This document shows, one piece after another, positions 18,650 to 28,004 of a stretch of DNA of 64,000 nucleotides (position 1 is the stretch's first letter; every line of letters begins with the position of its first letter). The notes beneath the pieces were generated by a model that saw only the letters and a program-made list of their open reading frames with translations, was not told where the DNA came from and made no database searches. This DNA is from UBA4465 sp002292365 (GTDB taxonomy: Bacteria > Bacteroidota > Bacteroidia > Cytophagales > Cyclobacteriaceae): assembly GCA_943788615.1 (NCBI GenBank), contig CALSQY010000004.1, forward strand, positions 682,001-746,000, read 5' to 3'. The position numbers and the translations under genes are program-made.

Positions 18650-18954
18650 ATCCAAAATTTCATTAAATAAATATTGCTTCTGCAGGACTTCGATATTGAT
18701 ATAATAAAAATGGTTAAAGAGCACTTGAAAAACTATCCAAATATGCCTAAAAACTCATACTCATTGACATCAATATGCCAGTTATGTATAAACTTACAAG
18801 TACCTAGAAAATTAGAAATCGTGAAGAAATTTCGATGCGTTCCATTCTTATCATTACAATCACGAGTCATTGCCATCATGGGAAACGCAAAAAAATTATT
18901 GAACATCGCAATATATTGATCAAGGTATTAATGAGGTATTATACAAACTTCTAA
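18650..18954 (+). pseudogene. Decayed response-regulator receiver (REC) domain
   Basis: One frame carries the order of receiver motifs: NG then RALEKLSKYA, then KLILIDINMPVM with the phosphoacceptor Asp codon at 18766-18768, then KIRNREEISMRSI, then IITITSHCHHGKRKKI, ending at a TAA at 18952. It is interrupted by in-frame TAA (18715), TAA (18748) and TAG (18805) and has no start codon. Stops in an otherwise unshifted frame show decay by substitution rather than sequencing indels. The open frame at 18674-18919 is a different, meaningless reading of the same DNA. Confidence 0.6.
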
Positions 18955-18999
18955 ATTATGACTACATGGTCCTGATAATTAAATAAGTATATTTAAGTA

Positions 19000-19275
19000 A
19001 TGCAATTAAAGTATACCCCTCATTTTTTAAGTAAACTCGAAGATCTGTTTTCTGAATCAACTTATATACTGCGCTATGAAAAGGGTAACTTTCAATCTGG
19101 ATATTGCCTATTAAATGATTCCAAAATTGCCATAATTAATAAATACTTTCCCCTTGAAGGGAAAATAAACAGCCTTATAGATATCATAAGAACTATTAAT
19201 CTCAATCCAGAAGAACTCAGCGAAAACAATAGAAAATTTTTTAGTGCCATTCGCCAAAATGAACTCAAATTTTGA
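19000..19275 (+). CDS. Conserved small hypothetical protein
   Basis: 91 residues, no membrane segment or signal peptide, charged and probably cytoplasmic. It begins MQLKYTPHFLSKLEDLF and contains LNDSKIAIINKYFPLEGKI. I recognise no named domain. It is translationally coupled to the MBL-fold gene: its TGA overlaps that gene's TTG start (TTGA), which together with normal codon use argues that it is real. A role linked to the hydrolase is only inferred. Confidence 0.65.
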   Translation: MQLKYTPHFLSKLEDLFSESTYILRYEKGNFQSGYCLLNDSKIAIINKYFPLEGKINSLIDIIRTINLNPEELSENNRKFFSAIRQNELKF

Positions 19276-20033
19276 AAATAACAGTTTTAGGATCGGGAAC
19301 TTCGCAGGGCGTACCTGTCATCACCTGTGAATGTGACGTCTGTAAGTCTTTGGACTTTCGCGACAAACGCTTAAGAAGTTCAATACATATCCAAACTGAT
19401 GAATTAAGCTTAGTCGTAGATACAGGGCCTGATTTTCGTCAGCAAATGCTCAATAATCAAATCCGTCGTCTTGACGCCATTCTGTATACCCATGAGCACA
19501 AAGATCATACGGCGGGAATGGATGACGTAAGAAGCTTTAATTTCAAACAAAAGGCAGATATGCCCGTCTATGCCAGGAAGCAAGTACTGACCCAGCTTCG
19601 GCAAGAATTTGCCTATGTCTTTGCACAAAAAAAATATCCGGGTACCCCAAAAATTTCAGAAAATATCATCACAAATACCCCATTTAATATCCAGGAAGTC
19701 AATATCAGACCAATCCATGTCATGCATCATAAACTGCCCGTTTTTGGATTTAGAATTGGTGATTTCACCTATATAACAGATGCCAATACCATCGATGAAA
19801 AGGAGCTTGAGAAAATAAAAGGATCAAAGATTTTGATCCTCAATGCCTTGCAAAAAAAAGAGCATCTCAGTCATTTCAATCTAGATCAATCCTTAGATAT
19901 TGCACAGCAAATAGGTGCTGAGCAAACCTATTTTACTCATATCAGTCATACCATGGGACTTCATCGAAGCGTAGCCAAAGAACTTCCCGAAAATATTTTC
20001 TTGGCCTATGATGGGCTAAAGTTGGATGTATAA
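19272..20033 (+). CDS. MBL-fold metallohydrolase, PhnP-like
   Basis: Metallo-beta-lactamase-fold phosphodiesterase or hydrolase of 253 residues. Starts with ITVLGSGTSQGVPV, then a Cys triad C19, C21 and C24 (ITCECDVC) like the structural zinc site of PhnP, and the catalytic metal motif YTHEHKDHTAG (H74, H76, D78, H79). C-terminal FTHISHTMG supplies further ligands. No ATG fits; the TTG at 19272 overlapping the upstream TGA is the start. It overlaps rqcH by one base. No phosphonate genes are nearby, so a housekeeping phosphodiesterase role is more likely than phosphonate breakdown. Confidence 0.88.
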   Translation: MKITVLGSGTSQGVPVITCECDVCKSLDFRDKRLRSSIHIQTDELSLVVDTGPDFRQQMLNNQIRRLDAILYTHEHKDHTAGMDDVRSFNFKQKADMPVYARKQVLTQLRQEFAYVFAQKKYPGTPKISENIITNTPFNIQEVNIRPIHVMHHKLPVFGFRIGDFTYITDANTIDEKELEKIKGSKILILNALQKKEHLSHFNLDQSLDIAQQIGAEQTYFTHISHTMGLHRSVAKELPENIFLAYDGLKLDV

Positions 20034-21556
20034 TGTACCATAATTATTATTTCATAAATCGACTTTCAAAAAAATTAAGCACCCTCCTCACCGGGGGGCA
20101 TCTCACGGAATGCTTCAGTCAAAATAAAAATGAATTGATCTTTGGCTTCAAATTATTAGATAACAATCCTTTTTACATCCAATCTAATTTAGACAGTCAA
20201 CTGAACCTTTGGTGCTTTCCGGAAGTGTTCAATAGAGCCAAAAAAAACAGTATTAATCTTTTTGAATCAATCATTGGTAAAAAAATTCTAGCTGTCAACC
20301 AATCAAATTTTGATCGATCCTTTGAACTATTATTAAATGATCATAGCGCGCTCTTGTTCCAAATATATGGTCGCAGATCAAATATCAGTTTAATCAACAA
20401 AAACAAAACTCCCCAGTCGTTCAAATCTAAACTAATGGCTCCCAATGATTCCCAATCCTTGGCTCAAGATATCAATATATTCAATTTAAACAAAAAAAGT
20501 CTTGAGGCATTGGAAAAGACGTTTGATCAGGATATAAAGAATTACCTTAAAAACAACACGCAATACGAGCAGCTGAATTTTAATGAGAAAAAAGTATTTA
20601 TACCTACTTTTATTGAATCTCTGAATACTGCGCACCTATTTGTTTCAGATAAGGGTCTACCCAAGATCAGCTTATTTGATACCGAACTTCATTGCTTCAA
20701 AACTGATGATCCTATCATCGCTTGTAATGAACTCTACAAAATATTTACCCAAAAATATTTGACTCAGCAGAAAAAGGATAGAATCATGCGCGAACTCAAC
20801 AAAAAACGGAAACAAGCTGCTAATTATATCGAGAAGAGTGAAGTAAAAATTTCCCATTTAAGGGACCGAAGAAGTCTTGAGGAAGTCGCCCACATGATCA
20901 TGGCCAATCTACATAATATCAATCCAAACGATACCCAAATTGAAGTTCAAGATCTTTACCGTGAGACTACTAATGTAACCATCAAATTGAAACCGCAGAT
21001 TTCTCCCCAAAGAAATGCAGAAATACTTTACAGAAAGTCTAAAAATCAAAGGCTTGAAATCAACAAGATCAAAGAAAACATAGTAGCCAAGAAAAAAGTC
21101 ATTCAACAGCTCGATCAGAAAATAGAAGCCATTGACCTCACCAAAGACTGGAAAACGCTCCAACGCTTAATCAAAACAACCCTCTCGGATCCTCCTGTCA
21201 AGGGCCTTCCTTTCAACACTTTTTCAATGACTGATTACAGCATTTACGTAGGTAGAAATAATAAATCTAATGATGTTTTAACCTTTGATTATGCAAAAAA
21301 AGACGACCTGTGGCTCCATGTTAAAGATGCTCCAGGCTCGCATGTAGTTATAAAAAAACAAGGTATTCTGCCAATTCCCAAGTCTATTATTGAAAGGGCC
21401 GCAGCACTAGCAGCCTATTTCTCTAAAAGAAAAACAGAAAACATGGCACCCGTCATATATACTGAAAGAAAATATGTCAGAAAGATTAAAGGAAGTCTCC
21501 CGGGACAAGTAGTCGTCACGAAAGAAAAGGTACTCTTAGTTCAACCCAAACTTTAA
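20033..21556 (+). CDS. rqcH: RqcH/NFACT-family ribosome quality-control protein
   Basis: Homologue of Rqc2/RqcH, which binds obstructed 50S subunits with peptidyl-tRNA and directs alanine tailing for degradation. The 507-residue protein has an NFACT-N domain with a conserved Asp-Arg pair (D94-R95 in SNFDRSFEL), the position of the DR pair needed for tailing in Bacillus. A charged coiled-coil middle (about 245-370) follows, then the NFACT-R domain with YVGRNNKSNDVL and DDLWLHVKDAPGSHVVI. Starts one base into the previous stop (TAATG) and its end overlaps pyk by 4 bp tail to tail. Confidence 0.88.
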   Translation: MYHNYYFINRLSKKLSTLLTGGHLTECFSQNKNELIFGFKLLDNNPFYIQSNLDSQLNLWCFPEVFNRAKKNSINLFESIIGKKILAVNQSNFDRSFELLLNDHSALLFQIYGRRSNISLINKNKTPQSFKSKLMAPNDSQSLAQDINIFNLNKKSLEALEKTFDQDIKNYLKNNTQYEQLNFNEKKVFIPTFIESLNTAHLFVSDKGLPKISLFDTELHCFKTDDPIIACNELYKIFTQKYLTQQKKDRIMRELNKKRKQAANYIEKSEVKISHLRDRRSLEEVAHMIMANLHNINPNDTQIEVQDLYRETTNVTIKLKPQISPQRNAEILYRKSKNQRLEINKIKENIVAKKKVIQQLDQKIEAIDLTKDWKTLQRLIKTTLSDPPVKGLPFNTFSMTDYSIYVGRNNKSNDVLTFDYAKKDDLWLHVKDAPGSHVVIKKQGILPIPKSIIERAAALAAYFSKRKTENMAPVIYTERKYVRKIKGSLPGQVVVTKEKVLLVQPKL

Positions 21557-23007
21557 ATCTCTTTGATTTTAATCATATTGGCATGTCCGTCCCAATGTTT
21601 GGGCATCGAAGAAGTAGTAATGTAAATATCCCCTTTAGTCATTAAGCTTTTTTCCAAAAGTATAGCTTCAATGTCACTGAGCGTATCGTTGATAGAAGTC
21701 TCTTTATCATAAAAAAGTCCTTTGACTCCCCAAACCAAATTCATTTGCGTGAGCAAGGCTTTATTACTGGTTACCAAAAAGATAGGGCAATTGGGCCGGT
21801 ACATGGCCACTCGATACCCACTGAATCCAGATTTACTCATGGTTACCATTGCTTTTGCATCACTGTCTTCAACCAATGCGCAAGCCGACTTAATTAACAT
21901 ATCACTGAGCTTAGAACCTTCTCCTAAATTATCAAAATCATTTGTTTTATTGTAAAAAGCACTTCCCGCATGCTCAATATTTGCGATCGTATTGGCCATC
22001 GCCCGCACGGCTTCTACCGGATATTTACCAGAAGCAGACTCCGCCGAGAGCATGACGGCATCTGTGCCATCGAGTATAGCATTGGCGACATCATTGGTTT
22101 CTGCTCTTGTTGGTCTAGGATTATCAACCATGCTTTCCATCATCTGGGTCGCCACGATGACGGGTTTACCTGATTGGTTACATTTCTTGATAATCTTTTT
22201 TTGCCAAACAGGTACCTGTTCACCTGGGATTTCCACTCCTAGATCACCTCTAGCCACCATGACGCCATCTGTTGCAGCTATAATTTCATCAATGTTTTCC
22301 AATGCTTCAGGCTTTTCAACTTTGGCAATGATTTTAGTACGACTCCCAGCATCTTCCATTTTCTCGCGAAGTTCAATGATATCACTGGCTTTTCTTACAA
22401 AAGACAAAGCCACCCAGTCTAAGTTTTGCGTTAAACCATATTCAAGATCCATGTGATCTTTCTCTGTCAATGAAGGTGCAGAAACTACCGTATTAGGCAG
22501 GTTAATCCCTTTTCTAGACTTCAAGGCACCTCCATAAACCACTTCAGTATGAACATCTTCTCCCTGTACTGAGGTGACTTTTACTTCTAAGTTCCCATCA
22601 TCTATAAGTATGGAATCCCCTATGTTAACATCCTTAGCCAGTAATTTATATGATGTACTGACCTTATCTATGGTACCCAACACATCATCTGTTGTAATGA
22701 TTAAGGTCTGGCCTTCAATAATTTCAACGCCGCCATTTTTAACTTGATCTACACGAATTTTAGGCCCTTGTAGATCTTGCAGCAATGCAATGTGTGTTCC
22801 TAATTCTGCATTGATTTCACGCACCATATCAATGGTTTTTTGATGATCTTCGTGAGTGCCGTGAGAGAAATTCAATCTGAAAACATCTGCACCTGCCTTA
22901 ATTAGTTCAATTAATGTTCCTTTTTCTCTGGAAGCCGGACCCACCGTCGCTATGATTTTTGCTTTTTGGTGTACTTCTTGAATCCAATTTTTATCAGTGT
23001 AAGACAT
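21553..23007 (-). CDS. pyk: Pyruvate kinase
   Basis: Makes pyruvate and ATP from phosphoenolpyruvate and ADP. The 484-residue protein shows KIIATVGPASREKGTL, FRLNFSHGTHEDH, LQDLQGPKIRV, the signature IIAKVEKPEALENIDEI with the catalytic Lys, MVARGDLGVEIPGE and TQMMESM, followed by NDVANAILDGTDAVMLS. The C-terminal allosteric domain is present but short. It overlaps the IPExxxVDY gene by 14 bp upstream, an arrangement common in Bacteroidota, and converges on rqcH. Confidence 0.97.
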   Translation of the reverse strand: MSYTDKNWIQEVHQKAKIIATVGPASREKGTLIELIKAGADVFRLNFSHGTHEDHQKTIDMVREINAELGTHIALLQDLQGPKIRVDQVKNGGVEIIEGQTLIITTDDVLGTIDKVSTSYKLLAKDVNIGDSILIDDGNLEVKVTSVQGEDVHTEVVYGGALKSRKGINLPNTVVSAPSLTEKDHMDLEYGLTQNLDWVALSFVRKASDIIELREKMEDAGSRTKIIAKVEKPEALENIDEIIAATDGVMVARGDLGVEIPGEQVPVWQKKIIKKCNQSGKPVIVATQMMESMVDNPRPTRAETNDVANAILDGTDAVMLSAESASGKYPVEAVRAMANTIANIEHAGSAFYNKTNDFDNLGEGSKLSDMLIKSACALVEDSDAKAMVTMSKSGFSGYRVAMYRPNCPIFLVTSNKALLTQMNLVWGVKGLFYDKETSINDTLSDIEAILLEKSLMTKGDIYITTSSMPKHWDGHANMIKIKEI

Positions 23008-23419
23008 TTTCTTTATTTTTTATTTTATTTATATCCAGACGTGCCAAGTAATCAATTTTATCAATCACACGCAAATTGTTTACCAACATTTGCAAATCAA
23101 AATGATCAATTTTAGATTCTAATTTTAAAAAATAATCAAATTGACTTAATTCGGGCAACAAAAGAGGGCTCTCGAAAGAAGAAATAATTAATCGATTCTT
23201 GAAAAGTGTATAAGTGTGATGCTCTGATTTACAAATATAGTTTGAAATGATCATTTCTGAGTCATTATTAAAGCCAATATGGAGATCTGCAGCTTTTACA
23301 AAATGAAAAACTTCACTTTGATTTAAGTGCCAAGCAAGACTGTATTCTTTGATACTTGAAACGATCCCAAGAAATATGAAGCTATAATCTTGTTGAACAA
23401 CGAGCTTATTCTTTTTCAT
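22994..23419 (-). CDS. IPExxxVDY family protein
   Basis: Bacteroidota-specific protein family of unknown function, named for a conserved motif that appears here as LLPELSQFDYFLK near residue 88. 141 residues, no signal peptide, probably cytoplasmic. The family is typically encoded directly before pyruvate kinase, as here with a 14-bp overlap, so the two are likely cotranscribed. This neighbourhood is one of the best lineage markers in the window. Confidence 0.85.
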   Translation of the reverse strand: MKKNKLVVQQDYSFIFLGIVSSIKEYSLAWHLNQSEVFHFVKAADLHIGFNNDSEMIISNYICKSEHHTYTLFKNRLIISSFESPLLLPELSQFDYFLKLESKIDHFDLQMLVNNLRVIDKIDYLARLDINKIKNKENVLH

Positions 23420-23547
23420 TTATCTATTTTCAAAAAGCAAATATTTTTTATAAAGCCAAGATTGAGAGTTTATGCTTTTTATTATTAAATTAGAAAATAA
23501 AATTACAAAAATAAATATCCTCATTATTATTTGGATAAATCAAAGAG

Positions 23548-23578
23548 TTTGAATTTACATCGGATATGTATTTCTTTG
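23548..23578 (+). promoter_or_regulatory. Bacteroidota-type promoter before acpP, TTTG-N19-TTTCTTTG
   Basis: TTTG at 23548-23551, a 19-bp spacer and TTTCTTTG at 23571-23578 (one mismatch to TAnnTTTG). Placed about 28 bp before the acpP ATG, with a predicted start near 23584. Confidence 0.5.
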
Positions 23579-23606
23579 CAAAGATTTTAAATTAAACATT
23601 AAAGAA

Positions 23607-23843
23607 ATGTCAGAAATTACTCAAAAAGTAACGGCGATCATAATAGATAAGTTAGGTGTTGAAGAGCCTGAGGTAACTACCGAAGCCAGCTTCACCAATG
23701 ATCTGGGAGCCGACTCCCTTGATACAGTAGAATTAATCATGGAATTTGAAAAAGAATTTAATATTTCCATCCCCGACGACCAAGCTGAAAACATCGGCAC
23801 GGTAGGACAGGCAATTACTTATTTGGAAGAAAACGTTAAATAA
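23607..23843 (+). CDS. acpP: Acyl carrier protein
   Basis: Carries the growing acyl chain in fatty-acid synthesis on a 4'-phosphopantetheine arm. 78 residues, acidic, with the attachment site GADSLDTVELIM; the modified serine is S37. EFNISIPDDQAENI forms the third-helix region. It is directly followed by fabF 16 bp downstream and preceded by a recognisable promoter, so acpP-fabF-rnc-nadE probably form one transcription unit. Confidence 0.98.
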   Translation: MSEITQKVTAIIIDKLGVEEPEVTTEASFTNDLGADSLDTVELIMEFEKEFNISIPDDQAENIGTVGQAITYLEENVK

Positions 23844-23859
23844 GTTCAGTTCAATACAA

Positions 23860-25113
23860 ATGGAATTAAAACGTGTAGTTATAACAGGGGTTGGCGCCCT
23901 AACACCCATCGGCAACAATAGAGAAGAATATTGGTCAAGTTTAGAAAAGGGTACTAATGGCGCTGGTCCCATCACACGTTTCGATTCAAAAAAATTCAGA
24001 ACCAAGTTTGCCTGTGAGATAAAGAACTTTGATATCCTCGACCACTTAAATAGAAAAGAGGTCAGAAAAATGGATCCCAATACTCAGTTTGGAATGGTCG
24101 TTGGCGAAGAAGCTGTCAAAGATTGTGGCATCAACTTAGAAAGCTTAGACAAAGATTCCGTAGGTGTTATTTGGGGATCTGGAATTGGAGGATTGAAAAC
24201 ATTTCAAGAGGAAGCCATTTCTTACGGATTGGGAGACGGTACCCCTAGGTTTAACCCGTTTTTCATACCCAAAATGATCATTGACATTACTCCAGGACTA
24301 CTTTCCATTAAATATGGGTTTAGAGGTCCTAACTATGCCACAGTTTCTGCATGTGCTTCCTCTAATCATGCCATTTATGACAGTTTTACTTACATACGAT
24401 TAGGTAAATCCAAAATGATCTTAACTGGGGGTTCAGAAGCTGGGGTGCAAATAGCTTCCATGGGTGGTTTTAATGCCATGAAAGCCCTTTCGGAGCGCAA
24501 TAATGATCCATTAACCGCGTCAAGACCCTATGATAAAGACCGGGATGGTTTTGTTTTAGGTGAAGGAGCTGGTGCCCTCATGCTTGAAGAACTTGGACAT
24601 GCCAAAGCAAGGGGAGCTAAAATATACGCGGAAGTTTTGGGAGGTGGAATGTCTGCAGATGCTTACCACATTACCGCACCTCACCCTGAGGGAACAGGAA
24701 TTACTAAAGTCATGCAATATGCCCTAAAAGAAGCAGGCTTGAGTGGAAATGAAATAGATTATGTAAATACCCACGGTACTTCTACGCCTTTGGGAGACTC
24801 GGGGGAAATAAAAGCCATTCAAAGAGTTTACGGCGACCATGCCTACGACCTAAATATTAGTTCGACCAAGTCCATGACTGGACATCTTCTGGGAGCGGCA
24901 GGAGCCATTGAAGCCATTGCCTGTCTTATGGCCATTGAAAAAGGAGTTATACCTCCTACGATCAATCATTTTACGGATGATCCTGAGATTGATGCCAGAC
25001 TCAATCTAACTTTTGATAAGGCCCAGAAAAGGGACGTAGATGTTGTCATGAGCAATACCTTTGGGTTTGGAGGCCATAATACCTCACTTATTTTAGGTAA
25101 ATACAAGGCTTAG
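23860..25113 (+). CDS. fabF: 3-oxoacyl-ACP synthase II
   Basis: Condenses malonyl-ACP with acyl-ACP in chain elongation. 417 residues with the Cys-His-His triad: C165 in TVSACASSNHA, H305 in VNTHGTSTPLGD and H342 in KSMTGHLLGAAGA. Begins RVVITGVGALTPIGN and ends FGFGGHNTSLIL, the standard FabF termini. Linked to acpP 16 bp upstream and overlaps the GTG start of rnc by one base. Confidence 0.97.
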   Translation: MELKRVVITGVGALTPIGNNREEYWSSLEKGTNGAGPITRFDSKKFRTKFACEIKNFDILDHLNRKEVRKMDPNTQFGMVVGEEAVKDCGINLESLDKDSVGVIWGSGIGGLKTFQEEAISYGLGDGTPRFNPFFIPKMIIDITPGLLSIKYGFRGPNYATVSACASSNHAIYDSFTYIRLGKSKMILTGGSEAGVQIASMGGFNAMKALSERNNDPLTASRPYDKDRDGFVLGEGAGALMLEELGHAKARGAKIYAEVLGGGMSADAYHITAPHPEGTGITKVMQYALKEAGLSGNEIDYVNTHGTSTPLGDSGEIKAIQRVYGDHAYDLNISSTKSMTGHLLGAAGAIEAIACLMAIEKGVIPPTINHFTDDPEIDARLNLTFDKAQKRDVDVVMSNTFGFGGHNTSLILGKYKA

Positions 25114-25859
25114 TGCTTTTTCGTAATTTAGTGAGCCTACGTAACCTATTTTTATCAAAAAAAGAACGCGTTTTTTTAAACGCCATCCAATCCATCACCG
25201 GCCAACTTGTTTACAATGTTGGCCTCTACAAATTAGCGGTAAATCACAGCAGTGCTGCTGCCGTAAATTTCCACGGAATCAAAGAGTCCAATGAAAGATT
25301 AGAATATCTAGGCGATGCGGTGCTGGGCATGGTCGTCGCAGACTACCTGTTCACCCAATTTCCTTTTAAAGATGAAGGATTTCTGACAGAAATCAGATCA
25401 AAAATTGTCAATAGAGAATCCCTCAATTTACTTTCAAGAAAAATAGGTCTGAATCAACTGATTAAATATCATAAGAATCAGTACGCGGTCATGCCTAAAT
25501 CAATTTTTGGTGATTCTTTGGAAGCATTAATTGGGGCCGTTTATAGAGATATTGGGTTTTCGAAATGCCGCAAATTTATCATTGAAAAAATCATACTTGC
25601 CCATTATGATTTGGATGAGTTAATATATACCACCACTAATCACAAAAGTAAACTAATTGAGTGGGCACAAAAAGAAAATAAGCAAATCTCCTTTGAAGCA
25701 CTCGATTTAAACGGCTCAATTAAGAAAAAACAATTTACCACACAAGTGATCATTGACAAACAAGTTTACGAAATTGGCTATGGATTAAGTAAAAAAAAGG
25801 CAGCGCAAGATGCTGCAAGGAGGACTTTAGAAGTATTGAAAGAGAAAATTTATGAGTAG
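25113..25859 (+). CDS. rnc: Ribonuclease III
   Basis: Double-strand-specific RNase for rRNA and mRNA processing. The catalytic signature ERLEYLGDAVLG is at residues 61-72, with a second acidic site in FGDSLEALIGAVYRD. The C-terminal double-stranded-RNA-binding domain ends in GLSKKKAAQDAARRTLE. 248 residues. Translation starts at a GTG whose first base is the last base of the fabF stop (TAGTG). acpP-fabF-rnc is a conserved order in many bacteria. Overlaps nadE by 8 bp. Confidence 0.95.
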   Translation: MLFRNLVSLRNLFLSKKERVFLNAIQSITGQLVYNVGLYKLAVNHSSAAAVNFHGIKESNERLEYLGDAVLGMVVADYLFTQFPFKDEGFLTEIRSKIVNRESLNLLSRKIGLNQLIKYHKNQYAVMPKSIFGDSLEALIGAVYRDIGFSKCRKFIIEKIILAHYDLDELIYTTTNHKSKLIEWAQKENKQISFEALDLNGSIKKKQFTTQVIIDKQVYEIGYGLSKKKAAQDAARRTLEVLKEKIYE

Positions 25860-27687
25860 GATTTTGCGTATTGGAGGCGCCTGCCTTAACCAAATTCCAA
25901 TGGATTGGGACCATAATTTGAAAAACATTAAAGATGTCTTTCAAGAAGCTCAAAAAAATAACATTGAGCTGTTGTGTCTTCCCGAACTCTGTATTACCGG
26001 ATATGGCTGTGAAGACATGTTTTTAAGTACCTGGCTTTGTGAGACCGCACAGGCCAAATTGATTGAACTCCTCCCTTTCACCTCGGACCTCACTACCTCT
26101 CTCGGTTTACCTGTTCGATTTGAAGGGCAAATCTATAACTGTATTACGATTATTGAAAATGAGAAAATTCTGGGTGTTTATGCCAAACATAATTTAGCAA
26201 ATGACGGCATTCACTATGAAAAAAGATGGTTTTCCTCTTGGCCATACCATAAAATAGAAACTTTCAATGTTGCTGGACAATCTGTTAAGATCGGTGCTAT
26301 TTCCTTAGAAACAAAAAATATAAAGATTGGATTTGAAATTTGTGAAGATGCTTGGCAAGAAGATCGTCCCGCCAATCATTTAGCCATCCAAGGGATTGAA
26401 CTCATACTCAATCCAAGCGCTAGCCATTTTGCTTTCGAAAAAGAAAAATACAGAGAACAACTGGTGGTCTCTAGTTCAAAAAAATTCAATTGTACCTACC
26501 TTTATACCAATCTCCTTGGCAATGAAGCCGGTAGAATGATTTATGATGGTGATATTTTAATTGCTCAAAATGGAAATTTGATTGGACATAATACCCGATT
26601 TTCCTTCAAACCCTTCAATATACTCTATTGCGAAGTGGACTTTGATAGCCAGACTTCCTCCACAAATATAAAGAAAGATTATACGAGCAAACTCGAAGAA
26701 ATGAGTCAGGCACTGCCCTTAGCCCTTTTTGATTACTTGATAAAAAGTAAAAATAAAGGGTTTGTACTCTCCTTGAGTGGGGGCGCTGATTCGAGCACTA
26801 TTGCCATCATGATACTTAGAATGGTGGAATTGGCCATTCAAGAATTAGGAATTGCAACGGTAATAAGAAGACTAAAGCTTCCTGTCGACTTAAAAAGTAT
26901 CAAAGAAATAATGGCTTCAATAATGGTTACTGCTTATCAAGGTACTCTAAACTCCTCTGCAGAAACCGCAGCCTCCGCACGGAAATTAGCTGAGTTCATA
27001 GGTGCTACCCATTATGAGTGGAACATTGATAACCAGGTAAAGGGATATTGCGATACCATTGAGGAAGTCATTGGGAGAAAACTCACTTGGGATCAAGATG
27101 ACATCACCCTACAAAATATCCAAGCTCGAAGTAGATCTCCCATCATTTGGATGTTGGCAAATATCAATCATTCCCTATTACTGACCACCTCCAATAGAAG
27201 CGAAGGTGATGTGGGCTATACGACTATGGACGGTGATACCAGCGGAAGTATCTCACCTATTGCTGCGATAGATAAGTATTTTATTATGGAGTGGCTCAAA
27301 TATGCCGAAACTACCTTAAAATATACGGGATTAAGTCACGTAAACAACCTTACTCCCACGGCAGAACTGAGACCTCTAAATAAAAAACAAGAAGATGAAA
27401 CAGATCTTATGCCTTTCAAAGTTTTAGTAGAAATTGAACGATGGGCGATCCAACATAAATATTCTCCCACCATGATCTACGAAAAAATGAAGCCAGCATA
27501 CGGGGCAGATACTAAAAGTTGGATCAAGAAATTTTTTAGACTTTGGTCTATTAATCAATGGAAAAGAGAACGACTAGCGCCAAGCTTTCACATGGATGCC
27601 TTTAATGTAGATCCAAGAACTTGGTGTAGATTCCCCATCTTATCCAGTGGATTCAAAGAAGAATTGGATAAACTGGACAAAATATGA
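25852..27687 (+). CDS. nadE: Glutamine-dependent NAD+ synthase
   Basis: Amidates nicotinic acid adenine dinucleotide using ammonia released from glutamine. N-terminal nitrilase/glutaminase domain (about 1-275) with the triad E45 (LPELCITGYG), K112 (YAKHNLANDG) and C164 (FEICEDAWQ). The C-terminal synthetase domain has the ATP loop LSLSGGADSS at 306-315 and TTSNRSEGDVGYTTMDGDT. 611 residues, a compact bacterial glutamine-dependent form. Overlaps rnc by 8 bp; ends 2 bp before yidD on the other strand. Confidence 0.96.
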   Translation: MSRILRIGGACLNQIPMDWDHNLKNIKDVFQEAQKNNIELLCLPELCITGYGCEDMFLSTWLCETAQAKLIELLPFTSDLTTSLGLPVRFEGQIYNCITIIENEKILGVYAKHNLANDGIHYEKRWFSSWPYHKIETFNVAGQSVKIGAISLETKNIKIGFEICEDAWQEDRPANHLAIQGIELILNPSASHFAFEKEKYREQLVVSSSKKFNCTYLYTNLLGNEAGRMIYDGDILIAQNGNLIGHNTRFSFKPFNILYCEVDFDSQTSSTNIKKDYTSKLEEMSQALPLALFDYLIKSKNKGFVLSLSGGADSSTIAIMILRMVELAIQELGIATVIRRLKLPVDLKSIKEIMASIMVTAYQGTLNSSAETAASARKLAEFIGATHYEWNIDNQVKGYCDTIEEVIGRKLTWDQDDITLQNIQARSRSPIIWMLANINHSLLLTTSNRSEGDVGYTTMDGDTSGSISPIAAIDKYFIMEWLKYAETTLKYTGLSHVNNLTPTAELRPLNKKQEDETDLMPFKVLVEIERWAIQHKYSPTMIYEKMKPAYGADTKSWIKKFFRLWSINQWKRERLAPSFHMDAFNVDPRTWCRFPILSSGFKEELDKLDKI

Positions 27688-27689
27688 TT

Positions 27690-27911
27690 CTAAGGAACAG
27701 GATCGTGCCCACTCCGCCCCCAAGGATGACAATCAGAGAACCTTTGGGCAGCTAAAAATAATCCTTTGAATGCTCCATGCTTTATAATGGCCTCTTTGGC
27801 ATAATAAGAACATGTTGGGGTAAACCTGCAGGAACTTGATAAAAATGGAGAAATGCTGAGTTGATAGATAACAATGGGCAGGGTCAACAACTTGCGAAAA
27901 AACATTTTCAT
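27690..27911 (-). CDS. yidD: Membrane protein insertion efficiency factor YidD
   Basis: Small membrane-associated protein that helps YidC insert inner-membrane proteins. 73 residues with the family pattern PIVIYQLSISPFL, CRFTPTCSYYAKEAI and KHGAFKGLFLAAQR, ending in a Cys-His-Pro-Trp-Gly segment (DCHPWGRSGHDPVP). Not beside rnpA/yidC as in Proteobacteria, which is usual in Bacteroidota. Tail to tail with nadE. Confidence 0.95.
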   Translation of the reverse strand: MKMFFRKLLTLPIVIYQLSISPFLSSSCRFTPTCSYYAKEAIIKHGAFKGLFLAAQRFSDCHPWGRSGHDPVP

Positions 27912-28004
27912 GACACAATACTAGATAATTGATTTGGTCTAACCAATAATTTTAGTTCTGTTTGCGTTCTTAATTGAATAGATACTAAGTTAGAAGATAC
28001 CAGC

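Noticed and set aside
18674..18919. Open frame of 81 codons
   Set aside because: It is out of frame with the receiver-domain relic that occupies the same DNA, and its translation has no recognisable pattern.
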